Shown piece after piece: positions 42,015 through 51,463 of a stretch of DNA of 64,000 nucleotides. Each line of letters begins with the position of its first letter. Position 1 is the stretch's first letter. Under the pieces are notes generated by a model. It saw nothing but the letters and a program-made list of their open reading frames with translations. It was not told where the DNA came from and did no database searches. The stretch is from Stenotrophomonas sp. 364 (GTDB lineage Bacteria; Pseudomonadota; Gammaproteobacteria; Xanthomonadales; Xanthomonadaceae), in the NCBI RefSeq assembly GCF_009832905.1, contig NZ_CP047135.1, positions 1,962,001 to 2,026,000 on the forward strand, in the 5' to 3' direction. A program made the translations under genes and the position numbers.

Positions 42015-43397
42015 TCAACTCCTCCGCATCAGAATCATCTTCTCCTGCGACATATCCCGCATCGTGTAAGGAATACCCCCAGTGCCATAGCCGGACTCCC
42101 TGCGCCCTGCAAACGGCATCCAGTCGGTGCGGAACGCAGTCGGGTCGTTGATCATCACCGCCGAGGCATCCAGCCGGTTGGCGGCACGCATCGCGATGTC
42201 GATGTCCTGCGCGAAGACGCTTGCCTGGAATGCGGTAGGCAGGGAGTTGGCCCGCGCGATGGCCTCGTCAAGCTCCCCGTAGCGGTACACCGCCACCACC
42301 GGGCCAAACACCTCCTGCGTGGTCACTCGCGCGTCGCTGGCGGGATCGAGCAGTACGGTAGGCTGCAACGTCGTTTCGGAAAGGCGTTTGCCGCCGGTTG
42401 CACACTGCGCCCCGGCCTTCACTGCCTCCTCGATCCATTCGGCCACCCGGTCGGCCTCGCGGGGCTGGATCAGCGGCCCCACCTCGGTATCTTTCAGTGT
42501 GGGGTCACCGGTACGCAGCTTTTCTACGCGCGCGATCAGCGCCTGGGTGAAGTCGTCGGCGATGGCGTTGTGCACGAAGATGCGCTGGGTGGATACGCAG
42601 ACCTGCCCGGCGTGGTAATAGCCGCCCTTGACGATGGGTTCGATGATCTTGGCCAGATCCGCGCTGCGGTCCACGATGGCCGGCGCGACGCCACCATGCT
42701 CCAGCGCCGAGCGCGCCCCGTGTGCCAGCTTGGCGTGCAGCGACCAGCCGACGCGGGCCGAGCCGATGAAACTGAGGAACGCAACGCGCGGGTCGGTAAC
42801 AAGCGCCTCGGCCAGTTCGTTGCCATCCGGCAGGAAGCTTTGGCACCAAGGCTCCGGCAGGCCTGCCTCGTGGACCATCGCCACGAATTCCAGGCAGGAC
42901 AACGGCGTGGTGGAGGCTGGCTTGATGATGACCGGGCAGCCCACCGCGATGGCCGGCGCCACCTGGTGGACGATCAGGTTCAACGGGTGATTGAACGCCG
43001 AGATCGCCGCGACGACGCCGATCGGCTCGCGGGTAGTGAACGCCCAACGATTCTCCGCTGCGGCCGAGAGACCCATCGGAATTTCCCGGCCGGCAAAGTT
43101 GCGTAGCTCATCGGCGGCGTTGTGGACGCCATCGATGGCACGGGTTGTCTCGACGATGGCATCGGGCAGCGGCTTGCCGCCCTCGCGCGCGATCTGCAGG
43201 GCCAGGTGGTCACGTTTGGCCTCCATCAGCGCAGCCAGCTTGCGCAGGATTGCGATGCGCTGGTGCGGCTGGAGCCAGCCGTCGCGGTTCTTGAACGCCC
43301 GCTGCGCGGCGCTGAGTTTGCGCTCCAGTGCCGCCGCGTCGTCGAACGGGATGTCGGCGATGGGCGCGCGGTCGAAGGCTTGTACGACGGTCAACAT
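42015..43397 (-). CDS. NAD-dependent aldehyde dehydrogenase
   Basis: A 460-residue aldehyde dehydrogenase, resembling the lactaldehyde and phosphonoacetaldehyde dehydrogenase group. The oxyanion-hole Asn is in AAISAFNHPLN, the nucleotide site FIGSARVGW, the general-base Glu in LEHGGVAPAIV, and catalytic Cys in HAGQVCVSTQRIF. It lies 35 bp downstream of an acetolactate-synthase-like gene on the same strand, so both are likely one operon. The joint setting suggests handling of a C2-C4 aldehyde produced by a thiamine diphosphate enzyme. Confidence 0.92.
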   Translation of the reverse strand: MLTVVQAFDRAPIADIPFDDAAALERKLSAAQRAFKNRDGWLQPHQRIAILRKLAALMEAKRDHLALQIAREGGKPLPDAIVETTRAIDGVHNAADELRNFAGREIPMGLSAAAENRWAFTTREPIGVVAAISAFNHPLNLIVHQVAPAIAVGCPVIIKPASTTPLSCLEFVAMVHEAGLPEPWCQSFLPDGNELAEALVTDPRVAFLSFIGSARVGWSLHAKLAHGARSALEHGGVAPAIVDRSADLAKIIEPIVKGGYYHAGQVCVSTQRIFVHNAIADDFTQALIARVEKLRTGDPTLKDTEVGPLIQPREADRVAEWIEEAVKAGAQCATGGKRLSETTLQPTVLLDPASDARVTTQEVFGPVVAVYRYGELDEAIARANSLPTAFQASVFAQDIDIAMRAANRLDASAVMINDPTAFRTDWMPFAGRRESGYGTGGIPYTMRDMSQEKMILMRRS

Positions 43398-43432
43398 CGG
43401 GGATTCCTTGTATTGGGCGTCAACGTGGCCGC

Positions 43433-45088
43433 TTACGCACAGCCCACGTCGGGCGTGCGGTTGCGCAGTTCGTCGACCAGGACGCGGGTGTTCTCGGAGT
43501 AGTCGATGGGCACATCCAGCAGATGGACGCCACCGCCCGCAAGGGCGGCCTCGATCGTGGGCACCAGCTGCTCCACCGCCGTGATCCGGCTGCCTTTCGC
43601 GCCGTAGGCTTCGGCGTAGCGCACGAAATCGGGGTTGCCAAAGCGCATGCCGAAATCCTCGAAGCCGTCCACCGCCTGCTTCCAGCGGATCATGCCGTAG
43701 GCGCTGTCGTTGAGGACGATGACCACCAGGTTCAGCCCCAGCCTGACGGCGGTCTCCATCTCCTGCGAATTCATCATGAAGCCGCCGTCACCGCACACGG
43801 CCAGCACGCGGCGCTGCGGAAACAGCATCGACGCCATCATGGCCGACGGCAGGCCGGCGCCCATCGTGGCCAGCGCGTTATCGAGCAGCAGCGTGTTGGC
43901 CACATGCGTGCGGTAGTTGCGGGCAAACCAGATCTTGTACATGCCGTTGTCAAGACACACGATGCCGTCTTCGGGCATCGCCTGCCGCACGTCATGGACC
44001 AGGCGCTGGGGCGTCACCGGGAAGCGGTCTTCCTCGGCGCGGTCGTTGAGGCGGGACAGGATCTTCTGACGCAGCTCACCGGTGCCCGCATCTTCGACCA
44101 CCCTGCCCTCCAGCCGTTCGGCAAGCGCGGTGGCACTGGCGCCGATGTCGCCGATCACCTCGATATCGGGGTGGTAGACCTGTTCGACCGTGGCCGACTG
44201 GAAGCCGACATGGATCACCTTGGGCCCGCCGTTGTGTTTCATCAGGAACGGCGGCTTTTCGATTGTGTCATGGCCGATGGCGATGATCAGGTCGGCACGT
44301 GCCACGGCCTCGTGGACATAGTCGCCTTCGGAGAGGGCAGCCGTGCCCATGTACAGGTTGGAGCCACCGGTAACGGCGCCTTTGCCCATCTGCGTATTGA
44401 AGAACGGCAGGCGCGTGCGCGCGACAAATGAGGAGAGCGCCTCGGTCAGCGAGGGACGGCTGCAGGCCGCGCCGATCATCACCAGGGGGCGCTTGGCGGC
44501 CAGGATCGCAGCGGCGGCCCGGTCGAGCGCGGCGGCAGTAGCAACAGGGCGATCCAGGGCGTGCACCGGAATCACCGGCACCGCGTCCACTTCTTCCCCG
44601 GCGATATCCTCCGGCAGCTCCAGATGCACCGGCCCCGGTCGTTCCTCCATGGCGACGCGGAAGGCATCGCGCACCATCGCCGGAATCGCCGCAGGGCTGA
44701 CGATCTGGCGGGTCATTTTCGTGAGCGGTTTCATCGAGGCCACGATGTCCACGATCTGGAAGCGTGCCTGCCGGGCGCTCATCACCGCCTTCTGGCCGGT
44801 GATCAGGATCATCGGCCATGCCCCGAGATGGGCGTAGGCCGCGCCGGTGGAGAAGTTCAGTGCGCCCGGCCCGAGAGTGGCCAGGCAGACCCCGGGCCTG
44901 CCTGTGAGGCGGCCGTGGGTGGCGGCCATGAAGGCGGCGGCTTGTTCGTGACGGGTGAGGACCAGCTCGATGCTGGAATTTCGCAGGGATTCCAGGAAAT
45001 CGAGGTTTTCCTCGCCTGGAACGCCGAAGATGCGGTCTACGCCCTCATTCTCGAGTGCGGCGACCAGTAAGTCTGAGCCCTTGGGCAT
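43433..45088 (-). CDS. Acetolactate synthase large-subunit-like TPP enzyme
   Basis: A 551-residue thiamine-diphosphate enzyme of the acetolactate synthase type. Landmarks: FGVPGEENLDFLESL, the activating Glu in LTRHEQAAAFMA, LATLGPGALNFSTG, and the cofactor-binding CGDGGFMMNSQEMETAV with LNDSAYGMIRWKQ. It is a stand-alone large subunit; no small regulatory subunit gene is nearby, as in catabolic acetolactate synthases (ALS/BudB-like). Substrate could be pyruvate or another 2-oxoacid. It forms an operon with the aldehyde dehydrogenase. Confidence 0.9.
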   Translation of the reverse strand: MPKGSDLLVAALENEGVDRIFGVPGEENLDFLESLRNSSIELVLTRHEQAAAFMAATHGRLTGRPGVCLATLGPGALNFSTGAAYAHLGAWPMILITGQKAVMSARQARFQIVDIVASMKPLTKMTRQIVSPAAIPAMVRDAFRVAMEERPGPVHLELPEDIAGEEVDAVPVIPVHALDRPVATAAALDRAAAAILAAKRPLVMIGAACSRPSLTEALSSFVARTRLPFFNTQMGKGAVTGGSNLYMGTAALSEGDYVHEAVARADLIIAIGHDTIEKPPFLMKHNGGPKVIHVGFQSATVEQVYHPDIEVIGDIGASATALAERLEGRVVEDAGTGELRQKILSRLNDRAEEDRFPVTPQRLVHDVRQAMPEDGIVCLDNGMYKIWFARNYRTHVANTLLLDNALATMGAGLPSAMMASMLFPQRRVLAVCGDGGFMMNSQEMETAVRLGLNLVVIVLNDSAYGMIRWKQAVDGFEDFGMRFGNPDFVRYAEAYGAKGSRITAVEQLVPTIEAALAGGGVHLLDVPIDYSENTRVLVDELRNRTPDVGCA

Positions 45089-45286
45089 TGCTTCGATCCT
45101 TGCGGTGATGAACTACGGAGAGTTCTGTGCCATGGGGAAAAGCGTGGAGCGTAGGACGACTATACGCCCGGCACTGTGCACACCCGTCGAAGAAACGGCA
45201 TCACGCGATAGGACGGTGCGGTCCATGAGCCGGCACGAAGGTTGCGTCCTCGCCTCCCCCCGGGTCCTCGCGCGCCCGCAGTGCCC

Positions 45287-45877
45287 TCAGCAGCGCTGGC
45301 TGACGGTATGGAACCGCTGCTGCTGCGCGTCGAAGAATAGATAGGCCTGGCCGGTATCGTGGCCCAGCCCGCGGATGTCCAGTTGCCCGACGAACACCAT
45401 CGGCACGTCGTCGGCGAGCGGCCATTCCGGCTCCTGCAGCCACTTCGGCGGCGCTTTCAGGTAGCGGAAGTCACGCGTGATCGCCGCCTTCAACGCCGTC
45501 TGCAGGGCCTTCGGATCCAGCGCATCGTGATCGGCCATGAAGCGGGCGATGTAGGCCGATGGCAGTGACAGCCATTTCGGCTGGGCGTTGAGGGCCAACG
45601 TGAAGCGACGTTCGTGGCTGTCGTCCACGGCATGCGCAATGCCCTGGCTGTCGAGCCGTTCGGAAAGCAGTGTCTGGACGTTGTAGATGCACGCCAGGCT
45701 CTCGTAGTCCTGGCTGATCAGGTACAGGTACAGATCGGGCTCTGCCACGTAGGCCGGCAGGTTCCGTTCGCCCTCAAGCAGGACCTGAAGCGCCGCGTCG
45801 GTGTGGAGGCACTGCTCGAACGCGCGCGGTGAGATTCGGCCTTCGACGAACTGCTTGATGATGTCCACGCCACTCAT
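45287..45877 (-). CDS. Hypothetical protein
   Basis: A 196-residue soluble protein starting at the ATG at 45877, divergent from the SPFH gene. The C-terminal third (PKWLQEPEWPLADDVPMVFVGQLD, then AYLFFDAQQQRFHTV) has the WP....FVGQ.D pattern seen in YwqG/DUF1963-like proteins, some of which act as immunity or regulatory proteins. The N-terminal part (KQFVEGRISPRAFEQCL) is helical and resembles small immunity-like domains. Identity is not certain. No signal peptide. Confidence 0.7.
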   Translation of the reverse strand: MSGVDIIKQFVEGRISPRAFEQCLHTDAALQVLLEGERNLPAYVAEPDLYLYLISQDYESLACIYNVQTLLSERLDSQGIAHAVDDSHERRFTLALNAQPKWLSLPSAYIARFMADHDALDPKALQTALKAAITRDFRYLKAPPKWLQEPEWPLADDVPMVFVGQLDIRGLGHDTGQAYLFFDAQQQRFHTVSQRC

Positions 45878-46137
45878 TCGGTGTTGCCTCCGTGCCGCAG
45901 ACGCGCCGCGCCGCGCGCCGCCCCTGCCCTGCTGATGGCCGGCCATCGTGGCATCGGCAGTGGCGGATTCGCAATGCCATGCATGCGGGGTGCGCCTGTC
46001 CCGCCCGAACCGATCACCGCCGGGGCGGGGCCAATGCCACGCCCTCGCCCACTCCTGTGGCCCTCTTCCCGGTGCCTGATATAGTCCAGCAGGTACGGCG
46101 GGCACCCTGCCCGTCCACGAACGACACGGAGTTGGCC

Positions 46138-47286
46138 ATGGGTCTGGTACAGGCGGTGAAGGGTGCAGTTGGCGGCGTTCTGGCGGACCAGTGGAAGGAT
46201 TTCTTCACCGTGCCCGCCGGCCTGCCGTCCACGGCGGCGCTGTTCGCGGCGGTCCCGCGCGGCACCAATGCCGGGCGCGGGTCCAATACCAGCGCCTCGT
46301 CCAACATCATCAGCAACGGGTCGAAGATCGTCGTCCCCGAAGGCTACGGCCTGCTGCTGTTCCAGGACGGGGCCATCACCGGCTTCGTTGCCGAGCCGGG
46401 TGGCTACGAATGGCGCTCCGATGACCTGAATTCGCAGTCGATCTTCGCCGGCGACGGCGTGGTCACCCCGCTGATCAAGCAGAGCTGGGAGCGCTTCAAG
46501 TTCGGCGGCCAGCCCGGCGCGCAGCAGGCGGCGTACTTCGTCTCGCTCAAGGAGCTGCCCGACAACCGCTTCGGCACCCAGTCCGAGATCTACTGGGACG
46601 ACGGTTTCCTGGGCACGCAGGTGGGGGCGGTCACGCGCGGCTCGTACACGCTGAAGATCGTCGATCCCATCCTGTTCGTGAAGAACTTCGTGCCGGCCAG
46701 CTACCTGCAGCCGGGCCAGGTGTTCGACTTCACCGATCTGGACAACGCCGCGGCCAGCCAGCTGTTCAACGAAGTGGTGGGCTCCCTGGCGCCGGCCTTC
46801 AGCCTGTATACCAACGATCCGGGCAAGGGCAACCGCATCACCAAGCTGCAGCAGGACTCGCTGGGCTTCGCCAAGAGCCTGTCCGACGCCGTCGAGCAGG
46901 CCTACCAGTGGAAGTCCGACCGCGGCCTGGCCATCGTCAAGACCGCCATCGTCTCCATCGAGTACGACGCCAACACCCGCGAACTGCTCAAGACCGTGCA
47001 GCGCGCCGACGCGCTGGCCGGTGCGCGGGGCAATTCCAACCTGCAGGCCAGCGTTGCCCAGGGCATCCAGTCGGCCGGTGAGAACGGCGGCGCGGCCGGC
47101 CTGGTGGGCGTGGGCATGGCCTCGGGCATGTTCGGTGCCGGCACCCTGCAGCAACCGGTCGCCCCGGCCGCGCCGGCTGCCGATGACCCGGTGGCCAAGC
47201 TGAAAAAGGCCAAGGAAATGCTGGATCTGGGGCTGATCACCCAGGACGACTATGACGCCCTGAAGGCCAAGGCGCTGGGCCTGTAA
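46138..47286 (+). CDS. SPFH-domain protein with C-terminal SHOCT motif (YdjI-like)
   Basis: A 382-residue protein beginning at the ATG at 46138. Residues ~55-320 form a band-7/SPFH domain of the virion-core-protein-like type (SKIVVPEGYGLLLFQDGAI, YFVSLKELPDNRFGT, VTRGSYTLKIVDP). The end (LKKAKEMLDLGLITQDDYDALKAKAL) is a SHOCT oligomerisation motif. No membrane helix; attachment is likely through amphipathic surfaces. It is followed by a zinc-ribbon protein and a small membrane protein. In Bacillus subtilis the YdjI/YdjG/YdjH proteins of similar type recruit a PspA homolog to the membrane under stress. No PspA gene is seen here. Confidence 0.85.
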   Translation: MGLVQAVKGAVGGVLADQWKDFFTVPAGLPSTAALFAAVPRGTNAGRGSNTSASSNIISNGSKIVVPEGYGLLLFQDGAITGFVAEPGGYEWRSDDLNSQSIFAGDGVVTPLIKQSWERFKFGGQPGAQQAAYFVSLKELPDNRFGTQSEIYWDDGFLGTQVGAVTRGSYTLKIVDPILFVKNFVPASYLQPGQVFDFTDLDNAAASQLFNEVVGSLAPAFSLYTNDPGKGNRITKLQQDSLGFAKSLSDAVEQAYQWKSDRGLAIVKTAIVSIEYDANTRELLKTVQRADALAGARGNSNLQASVAQGIQSAGENGGAAGLVGVGMASGMFGAGTLQQPVAPAAPAADDPVAKLKKAKEMLDLGLITQDDYDALKAKALGL

Positions 47287-47307
47287 CAGGCAAGGCGCCC
47301 AACGACC

Positions 47308-48645
47308 ATGTCCGATTCCCGCACTCCGCCGCCCCTGCCGTCGGCGCCGCCACCACTGCCTGCGCAGCCGGTGACCGGCCCCGGTTCGCCGCAGGAGGTG
47401 CCGCCCCTGCCCGGCAGCTTCCCGGTCGACCCGGCCACACTGCCACAGCCCATCCGCGACGAGATCGAGGCGCCGGATCCGGTGGCCCTGGACACCCGTG
47501 CAGCCGAGCTCAAGGACGGCCTCAACCGCTGTCCCAAATGCGGCAGCACCGACGTCCGGCTCAAGCTCGGCACCGACGTGCTGGTCTGCCAGTTCTGCCG
47601 CAACGAATGGCAGGGCACCCGCGCCGAAGAGGCCTTCGGGCTGGGCGACGGCCTTGACCAGTTGCGTGGCACCGTTATCGCGTCCGGCGCACGGGACATC
47701 CAGGCCGATACCGCCAGCCTGATGAGTTTCAAATGCACCGGCTGCGGCGCCGAGGTCACGATCAATACCGAAAGCACGATGACGGCACGCTGCCACTGGT
47801 GCCGTCACGTATTCGGGGTCAATGAGCAGGTCGCCAACGGTGCCGTACCCGATGCGGTGTTGCCGTTCCGCATCTCCAAGGACGATGCGGTGGCGCGCAT
47901 CCGCCAGTTCGTGGACAAGCGCCGGCTGTTTGCCTTGAAGGCCTTCAAGGAGCAGTTCACGCCTGAGAACGTGGTCGGCGTCTACCTGCCCTACATGATC
48001 GTGGACAGCAATGTCAGCGCGAGCGTCGCCGGCAAGGGTGAAATCAAGACGCGCGAGTACACCCGCGGCACCGGCGACAAGAAGCAGACCTACTACGATG
48101 CCGACGTGTACCAGGTGGAGCGGCATGTCGACTTCACCGTGGACGACCTGACGCTCGAATCCTCGGCCGAGCGTGGCAACCTGGATGCTCGGGCCAACAC
48201 CAACAACATCATCAATACCATCCTGCCGTTCGACACCAAGAATGCGTTGAAGTGGAACGCCTCGTTCCTGACCGGCTTCACCTCGGAAAAGCGCAACCTC
48301 GACGTTGAGAAGCTGCGGCCGCGGCTGGAAGACCAGCTGTTGTCGATCGCCCGCGCCGAGGTCGAGGACTCCGTACGCCGTTATACCCGCGGCGTCCGCT
48401 GGGAGAAAGAGCGCCTGGACGTGCACGGCACGCGCTGGGTATCGATGTACCTGCCGGTGTGGCTGTACTCGTACCACCAGCCCGGAAAGAACGGCGGCAT
48501 GCTGCATTACATCGCGGTCAATGGCCGTACCGGCGAAACCATGGGCAGCGTGCCGGTGCAGCAGTGGAAGATGCTGCTGGCTGCGCTGACCACCGGCACC
48601 ATTATCGAAGCCCTCGTGCTTCTCTTCCTGGTAGCGTCCTCATGA
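47308..48645 (+). CDS. Zinc-ribbon (TFIIB-like) protein, YdjG-like
   Basis: A 445-residue protein with a Pro-rich N-terminus (PPPLPSAPPPLP). Two zinc ribbons follow: CPKCGS...VCQFCRNEW and CTGCG...CHWCRHVF (residues ~70-175). A central beta-rich domain (VGVYLPYMIVDSNVSASVAG, YDADVYQVERHVDFTVDD) precedes a C-terminal hydrophobic helix (MLLAALTTGTIIEALVLLFL) that should anchor it. Often misannotated as a primosomal helicase because of the zinc ribbons. Overlaps the next gene by 4 bp and lies 21 bp after the SPFH gene. It likely forms a membrane complex with both neighbours. Confidence 0.82.
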   Translation: MSDSRTPPPLPSAPPPLPAQPVTGPGSPQEVPPLPGSFPVDPATLPQPIRDEIEAPDPVALDTRAAELKDGLNRCPKCGSTDVRLKLGTDVLVCQFCRNEWQGTRAEEAFGLGDGLDQLRGTVIASGARDIQADTASLMSFKCTGCGAEVTINTESTMTARCHWCRHVFGVNEQVANGAVPDAVLPFRISKDDAVARIRQFVDKRRLFALKAFKEQFTPENVVGVYLPYMIVDSNVSASVAGKGEIKTREYTRGTGDKKQTYYDADVYQVERHVDFTVDDLTLESSAERGNLDARANTNNIINTILPFDTKNALKWNASFLTGFTSEKRNLDVEKLRPRLEDQLLSIARAEVEDSVRRYTRGVRWEKERLDVHGTRWVSMYLPVWLYSYHQPGKNGGMLHYIAVNGRTGETMGSVPVQQWKMLLAALTTGTIIEALVLLFLVASS

Positions 48646-48893
48646 GCGATGACAGTGGACTGTGGTTGCTGGCCGCCGGCCCCGCCGGCGCGTCGGCGTT
48701 GTACTGGGCGCTGTACCGGTATTACCGGAACACCGACAAGTCGCACGCGTTCGAGCGTGAAACCACCATCGACGCCAAGCCGGTGACCGGCTCGGACCGC
48801 AAGATCGATACGATCACCGGCACCCAGACCACCAGCATCGCCGGCAACAACGTCGGGGCGTACCGGTCACGGGTACAGCGCGACACGGGCTGA
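48642..48893 (+). CDS. Small membrane protein of the SPFH/zinc-ribbon operon (YdjH-like position)
   Basis: An 83-residue protein with one hydrophobic helix (LWLLAAGPAGASALYWALY) and a hydrophilic C-terminal part (KIDTITGTQTTSIAGNNVG). Coupled by ATGA overlap to the zinc-ribbon gene. Its position as a small third membrane protein is similar to YdjH of Bacillus. Sequence similarity was not established; function inferred from context. Confidence 0.7.
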   Translation: MSDDSGLWLLAAGPAGASALYWALYRYYRNTDKSHAFERETTIDAKPVTGSDRKIDTITGTQTTSIAGNNVGAYRSRVQRDTG

Positions 48894-49163
48894 GCCCACC
48901 TGGCACCGCGGTTTCACATGGATATGTGCGGTGCCTCCCATAACCGAATATTGATGCCCGCACCGGGACCGCATTTCGCAGCGCCCGGTGTGCGCGGCGT
49001 GCTACTACTGCCCCGCCATCCCGCGCCTGGGCGGGTTTCCCCAACCGTCAACGCGTGCTGGCACGGGGCCTGGAGGCCCCGTCGGGCATGGCTTTGTGTA
49101 GTGGCATGTCCGCGCAGTGATTCGTAACCCATGCGGTTCCATCGATCACCAGGGAGTACCACC

Positions 49164-50816
49164 ATGCGCTACACACGCCGTGATTTCCTTGCCACCGCCG
49201 CCAGTGCCTCGGTCGCCGCCTGGGCATCGAGTACTGCATTCGCCGGGGGCGCCACCGGCACCGACGCGACTGCCGCTGCCACCTTCCATCGTTACAACGT
49301 CAACACGCCGCAGGGCCAGCGCATGCTGGCCAGCTACGCGCGCGGCATCCAGAAGATGCTGGCGCTGCCGGCCGATCACCCGCACAACTGGTTCCGCAAC
49401 GCGTTCGTGCACCTGATGGACTGCCCGCACGGCAACTGGTGGTTCTACGTCTGGCACCGCGGCTATGTGGGCTACTTCGAGCAGACCATCCGGATGCTCA
49501 GCGGTGATCCGCAGTTCGCCATGCCGTACTGGGACTGGACGTCGCAGCCGGAGATTCCGGCGACCATGTTCGACGGCGTGCTTTCGCCTACCGACCCGGC
49601 CTACGCGCCATACACCGGCAACCTGGCACGGTTCACAAGCTTCATCCAGCCGGCGTTGCAACAGTACTGGAACAGCCTCGACACCCAACAGCGCCGGCAG
49701 CTGGCCGCACGCGGCTATGCGGACTTCGGCGCCTTGTGGAACGATGTCACCGGCTACAACGCCGACGCGAAGACCGGCATCTCCGGCAATGCGGGCTATG
49801 CCATCACCTGTGGGGCGCGCTACCTGTGGCGCCAGAACGCCCGCCTCGATGCCAAAACCGCCGCCGCGGTATCGCCCGACACCATCCACGCCGGCCTGTC
49901 GCCGGTGGATTTCTACAACAGCGACGTCAGCCGCAGTTTCACCAGCTCGCGCACGGCCTCGCACGTGGACTCGCCGGACAAGAACACCCAGTTCTCGGTG
50001 CTGGAGGGCTTCCCGCACAACAAAGTGCACAACTGCATCGGGGGCGTCGGTGCGATCGATCCGGGCCCCTACGGGAATATGACCAACTTCCTGTCGCCGC
50101 TGGACCCGATCTTTTACCTGCACCACGCCAACATGGACCGGCTGTGGGACGTGTGGACCCGCAAGCAGCTGAGGCAGGGGTTGCAGATCATGCCGCCGCC
50201 GGGGCAAGCCCGCGATGCGTTCATGACCGAGCCCTTCCGGTTCTTCGTCAAGGCCGACGGGAAGTTTGCCGGGATGAAGCCCGCCGCGGACTTCTTCAGC
50301 ACCCAGGCCTTCGACTACGACTACGTGGGCGAAGGGGCTGGCGCGCTGCAGAGTGCGGCGCTGGCGGTGAAGGCCGCAGGACCGGCCACGCTGGTGCGCG
50401 GCAAGCGCCGCGGTGCCGCCGTATCCGTGTCGCTGCCGGGCACGGCCCGAGGCCAGTTGGGTGCGACGGCAGCGCCCGCGCTGATTGCCGAAGTCACCGT
50501 GGAGCGGCCGCGCGGCCTGCACAACACGCGCGAGTTCGACGTTCTGGTGAATGCACCGGCAGGGGTCGAGACGGTGGATGCGAACAGCCCCTACTACGTG
50601 GGCACGGTGTCCTTCTTCGGTCCGCCGATGACCGGCATGGACCATTCCCACCCCACCACGTTCGCCGTACCGCTGCCACAACGGCTCAACCTGCTCAAGG
50701 CTGGCGCGGCCGACGCCAGTGGCAGCAAGGCGCTGGAGTTCCGGCTGGTGGCCTCCACCGGACAGGCCGCCGAAGCGTTCCCGGTCCTGGACGCGGCGGT
50801 GCTGGTGGTGCCCTGA
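49164..50816 (+). CDS. Tyrosinase, Tat-exported
   Basis: A 550-residue binuclear copper monophenol/diphenol oxidase. The start at ATG 49164 gives a twin-arginine signal TRRDFLAT and Ala-rich h-region ending in AFAGG. The CuA site is in FVHLMDCPHGNWWF and VWHRGYVGYFEQ; the CuB site is in FPHNKVHNCIGG and DPIFYLHHANMDRLWDVW. The C-terminal 150 residues are a beta-sandwich with VDANSPYYVGTVSFFGPPM and MDHSHPTTFAV. Such proteins oxidise phenols to quinones and may act in melanin formation or lignin-phenol detoxification. Copper loading before Tat export is usual. No separate caddie gene was seen next to it. Confidence 0.93.
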   Translation: MRYTRRDFLATAASASVAAWASSTAFAGGATGTDATAAATFHRYNVNTPQGQRMLASYARGIQKMLALPADHPHNWFRNAFVHLMDCPHGNWWFYVWHRGYVGYFEQTIRMLSGDPQFAMPYWDWTSQPEIPATMFDGVLSPTDPAYAPYTGNLARFTSFIQPALQQYWNSLDTQQRRQLAARGYADFGALWNDVTGYNADAKTGISGNAGYAITCGARYLWRQNARLDAKTAAAVSPDTIHAGLSPVDFYNSDVSRSFTSSRTASHVDSPDKNTQFSVLEGFPHNKVHNCIGGVGAIDPGPYGNMTNFLSPLDPIFYLHHANMDRLWDVWTRKQLRQGLQIMPPPGQARDAFMTEPFRFFVKADGKFAGMKPAADFFSTQAFDYDYVGEGAGALQSAALAVKAAGPATLVRGKRRGAAVSVSLPGTARGQLGATAAPALIAEVTVERPRGLHNTREFDVLVNAPAGVETVDANSPYYVGTVSFFGPPMTGMDHSHPTTFAVPLPQRLNLLKAGAADASGSKALEFRLVASTGQAAEAFPVLDAAVLVVP

Positions 50817-50846
50817 GGGAGGCGCCAGGCGCCGTAGTACGTCACG

Positions 50847-50875
50847 CAGACAGGGCCGCCACGCGGTCCTGTCTG
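50847..50875. terminator. Bidirectional stem-loop between convergent tyrosinase and GFA genes
   Basis: CAGACAGG (50847-50854) pairs with CCTGTCTG (50868-50875) around an inner CCGC/GCGG stem with a CAC loop, giving a ~13-bp hairpin with one G-T pair. An outer ACGTCAC/GTGACGT pair extends it. No long T-run follows, so termination is inferred from position between convergent genes. Confidence 0.55.
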
Positions 50876-50894
50876 TGCTCGCGGGTGACGTGCG

Positions 50895-51326
50895 TCAGGC
50901 CGATGCGGCGTCGTAGGTTGGGCCATCCCAGCCGTCCAGGAATTTGGGCAGGGCGTCGATGACGTCGACAATGCGGTCACGGTAGAACAGGTGCATCGTG
51001 GGCGCGAAGGACTCCGTCAGCGCGCCACCCAGGGCACGGGCCACCAGCGCATTGGGCACCACGCGCATGCCCAGTCGATTGGTGCCGAACAGCACGTCCC
51101 CACAGCGGCTGCAGAACGTTTTTGAGAGCTGTTTGTGCGGATGCGGGAACACCGTTGCCGCGCCCTCCTCCACCTCGACCGCGTCTGCGTTCCAGGCCGT
51201 GGCCGAGAGCATGGCCGTGGCGTAGAAGTCCCGGCAGGTACTGCAGTGGCAGATGGCGCGCGCAACCGGCGCGCCGTTCAGGGTAAGTGTGGTGCGTCCA
51301 CACAGGCAGTTGGCGCGAAGCATCAT
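50895..51326 (-). CDS. GFA/Mss4-like zinc protein
   Basis: A 143-residue protein of the glutathione-dependent formaldehyde-activating (GFA/CENP-V) family. The cysteine pattern is NCLCGRTTL, ICHCSTCRDFYA and FCSRCGDVLFG, which bind two zinc ions. Members include true GFA enzymes and many of unknown function. Convergent with tyrosinase and divergent from the iminopeptidase gene. Two adjacent ATG codons (51326, 51323) can start it. Confidence 0.88.
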   Translation of the reverse strand: MMLRANCLCGRTTLTLNGAPVARAICHCSTCRDFYATAMLSATAWNADAVEVEEGAATVFPHPHKQLSKTFCSRCGDVLFGTNRLGMRVVPNALVARALGGALTESFAPTMHLFYRDRIVDVIDALPKFLDGWDGPTYDAASA

Positions 51327-51463
51327 GCGTGTCTCGGCGTTCAGTAGGCCGGCATGTTACCGGCAACGGCGGCCCGCCAGCGCAGCACTGCCATGCACGC
51401 GGCAGTACTGTGGATTCAGTCCAGGCTGGCTATGCTTGTGTTCTCCGTCCACGAGCACCCGCC

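Noticed and set aside
48900..48925. TGGCAC-like -24 element of a sigma-54 promoter upstream of tyrosinase
   Set aside because: The -12 GC is missing at the correct spacing.
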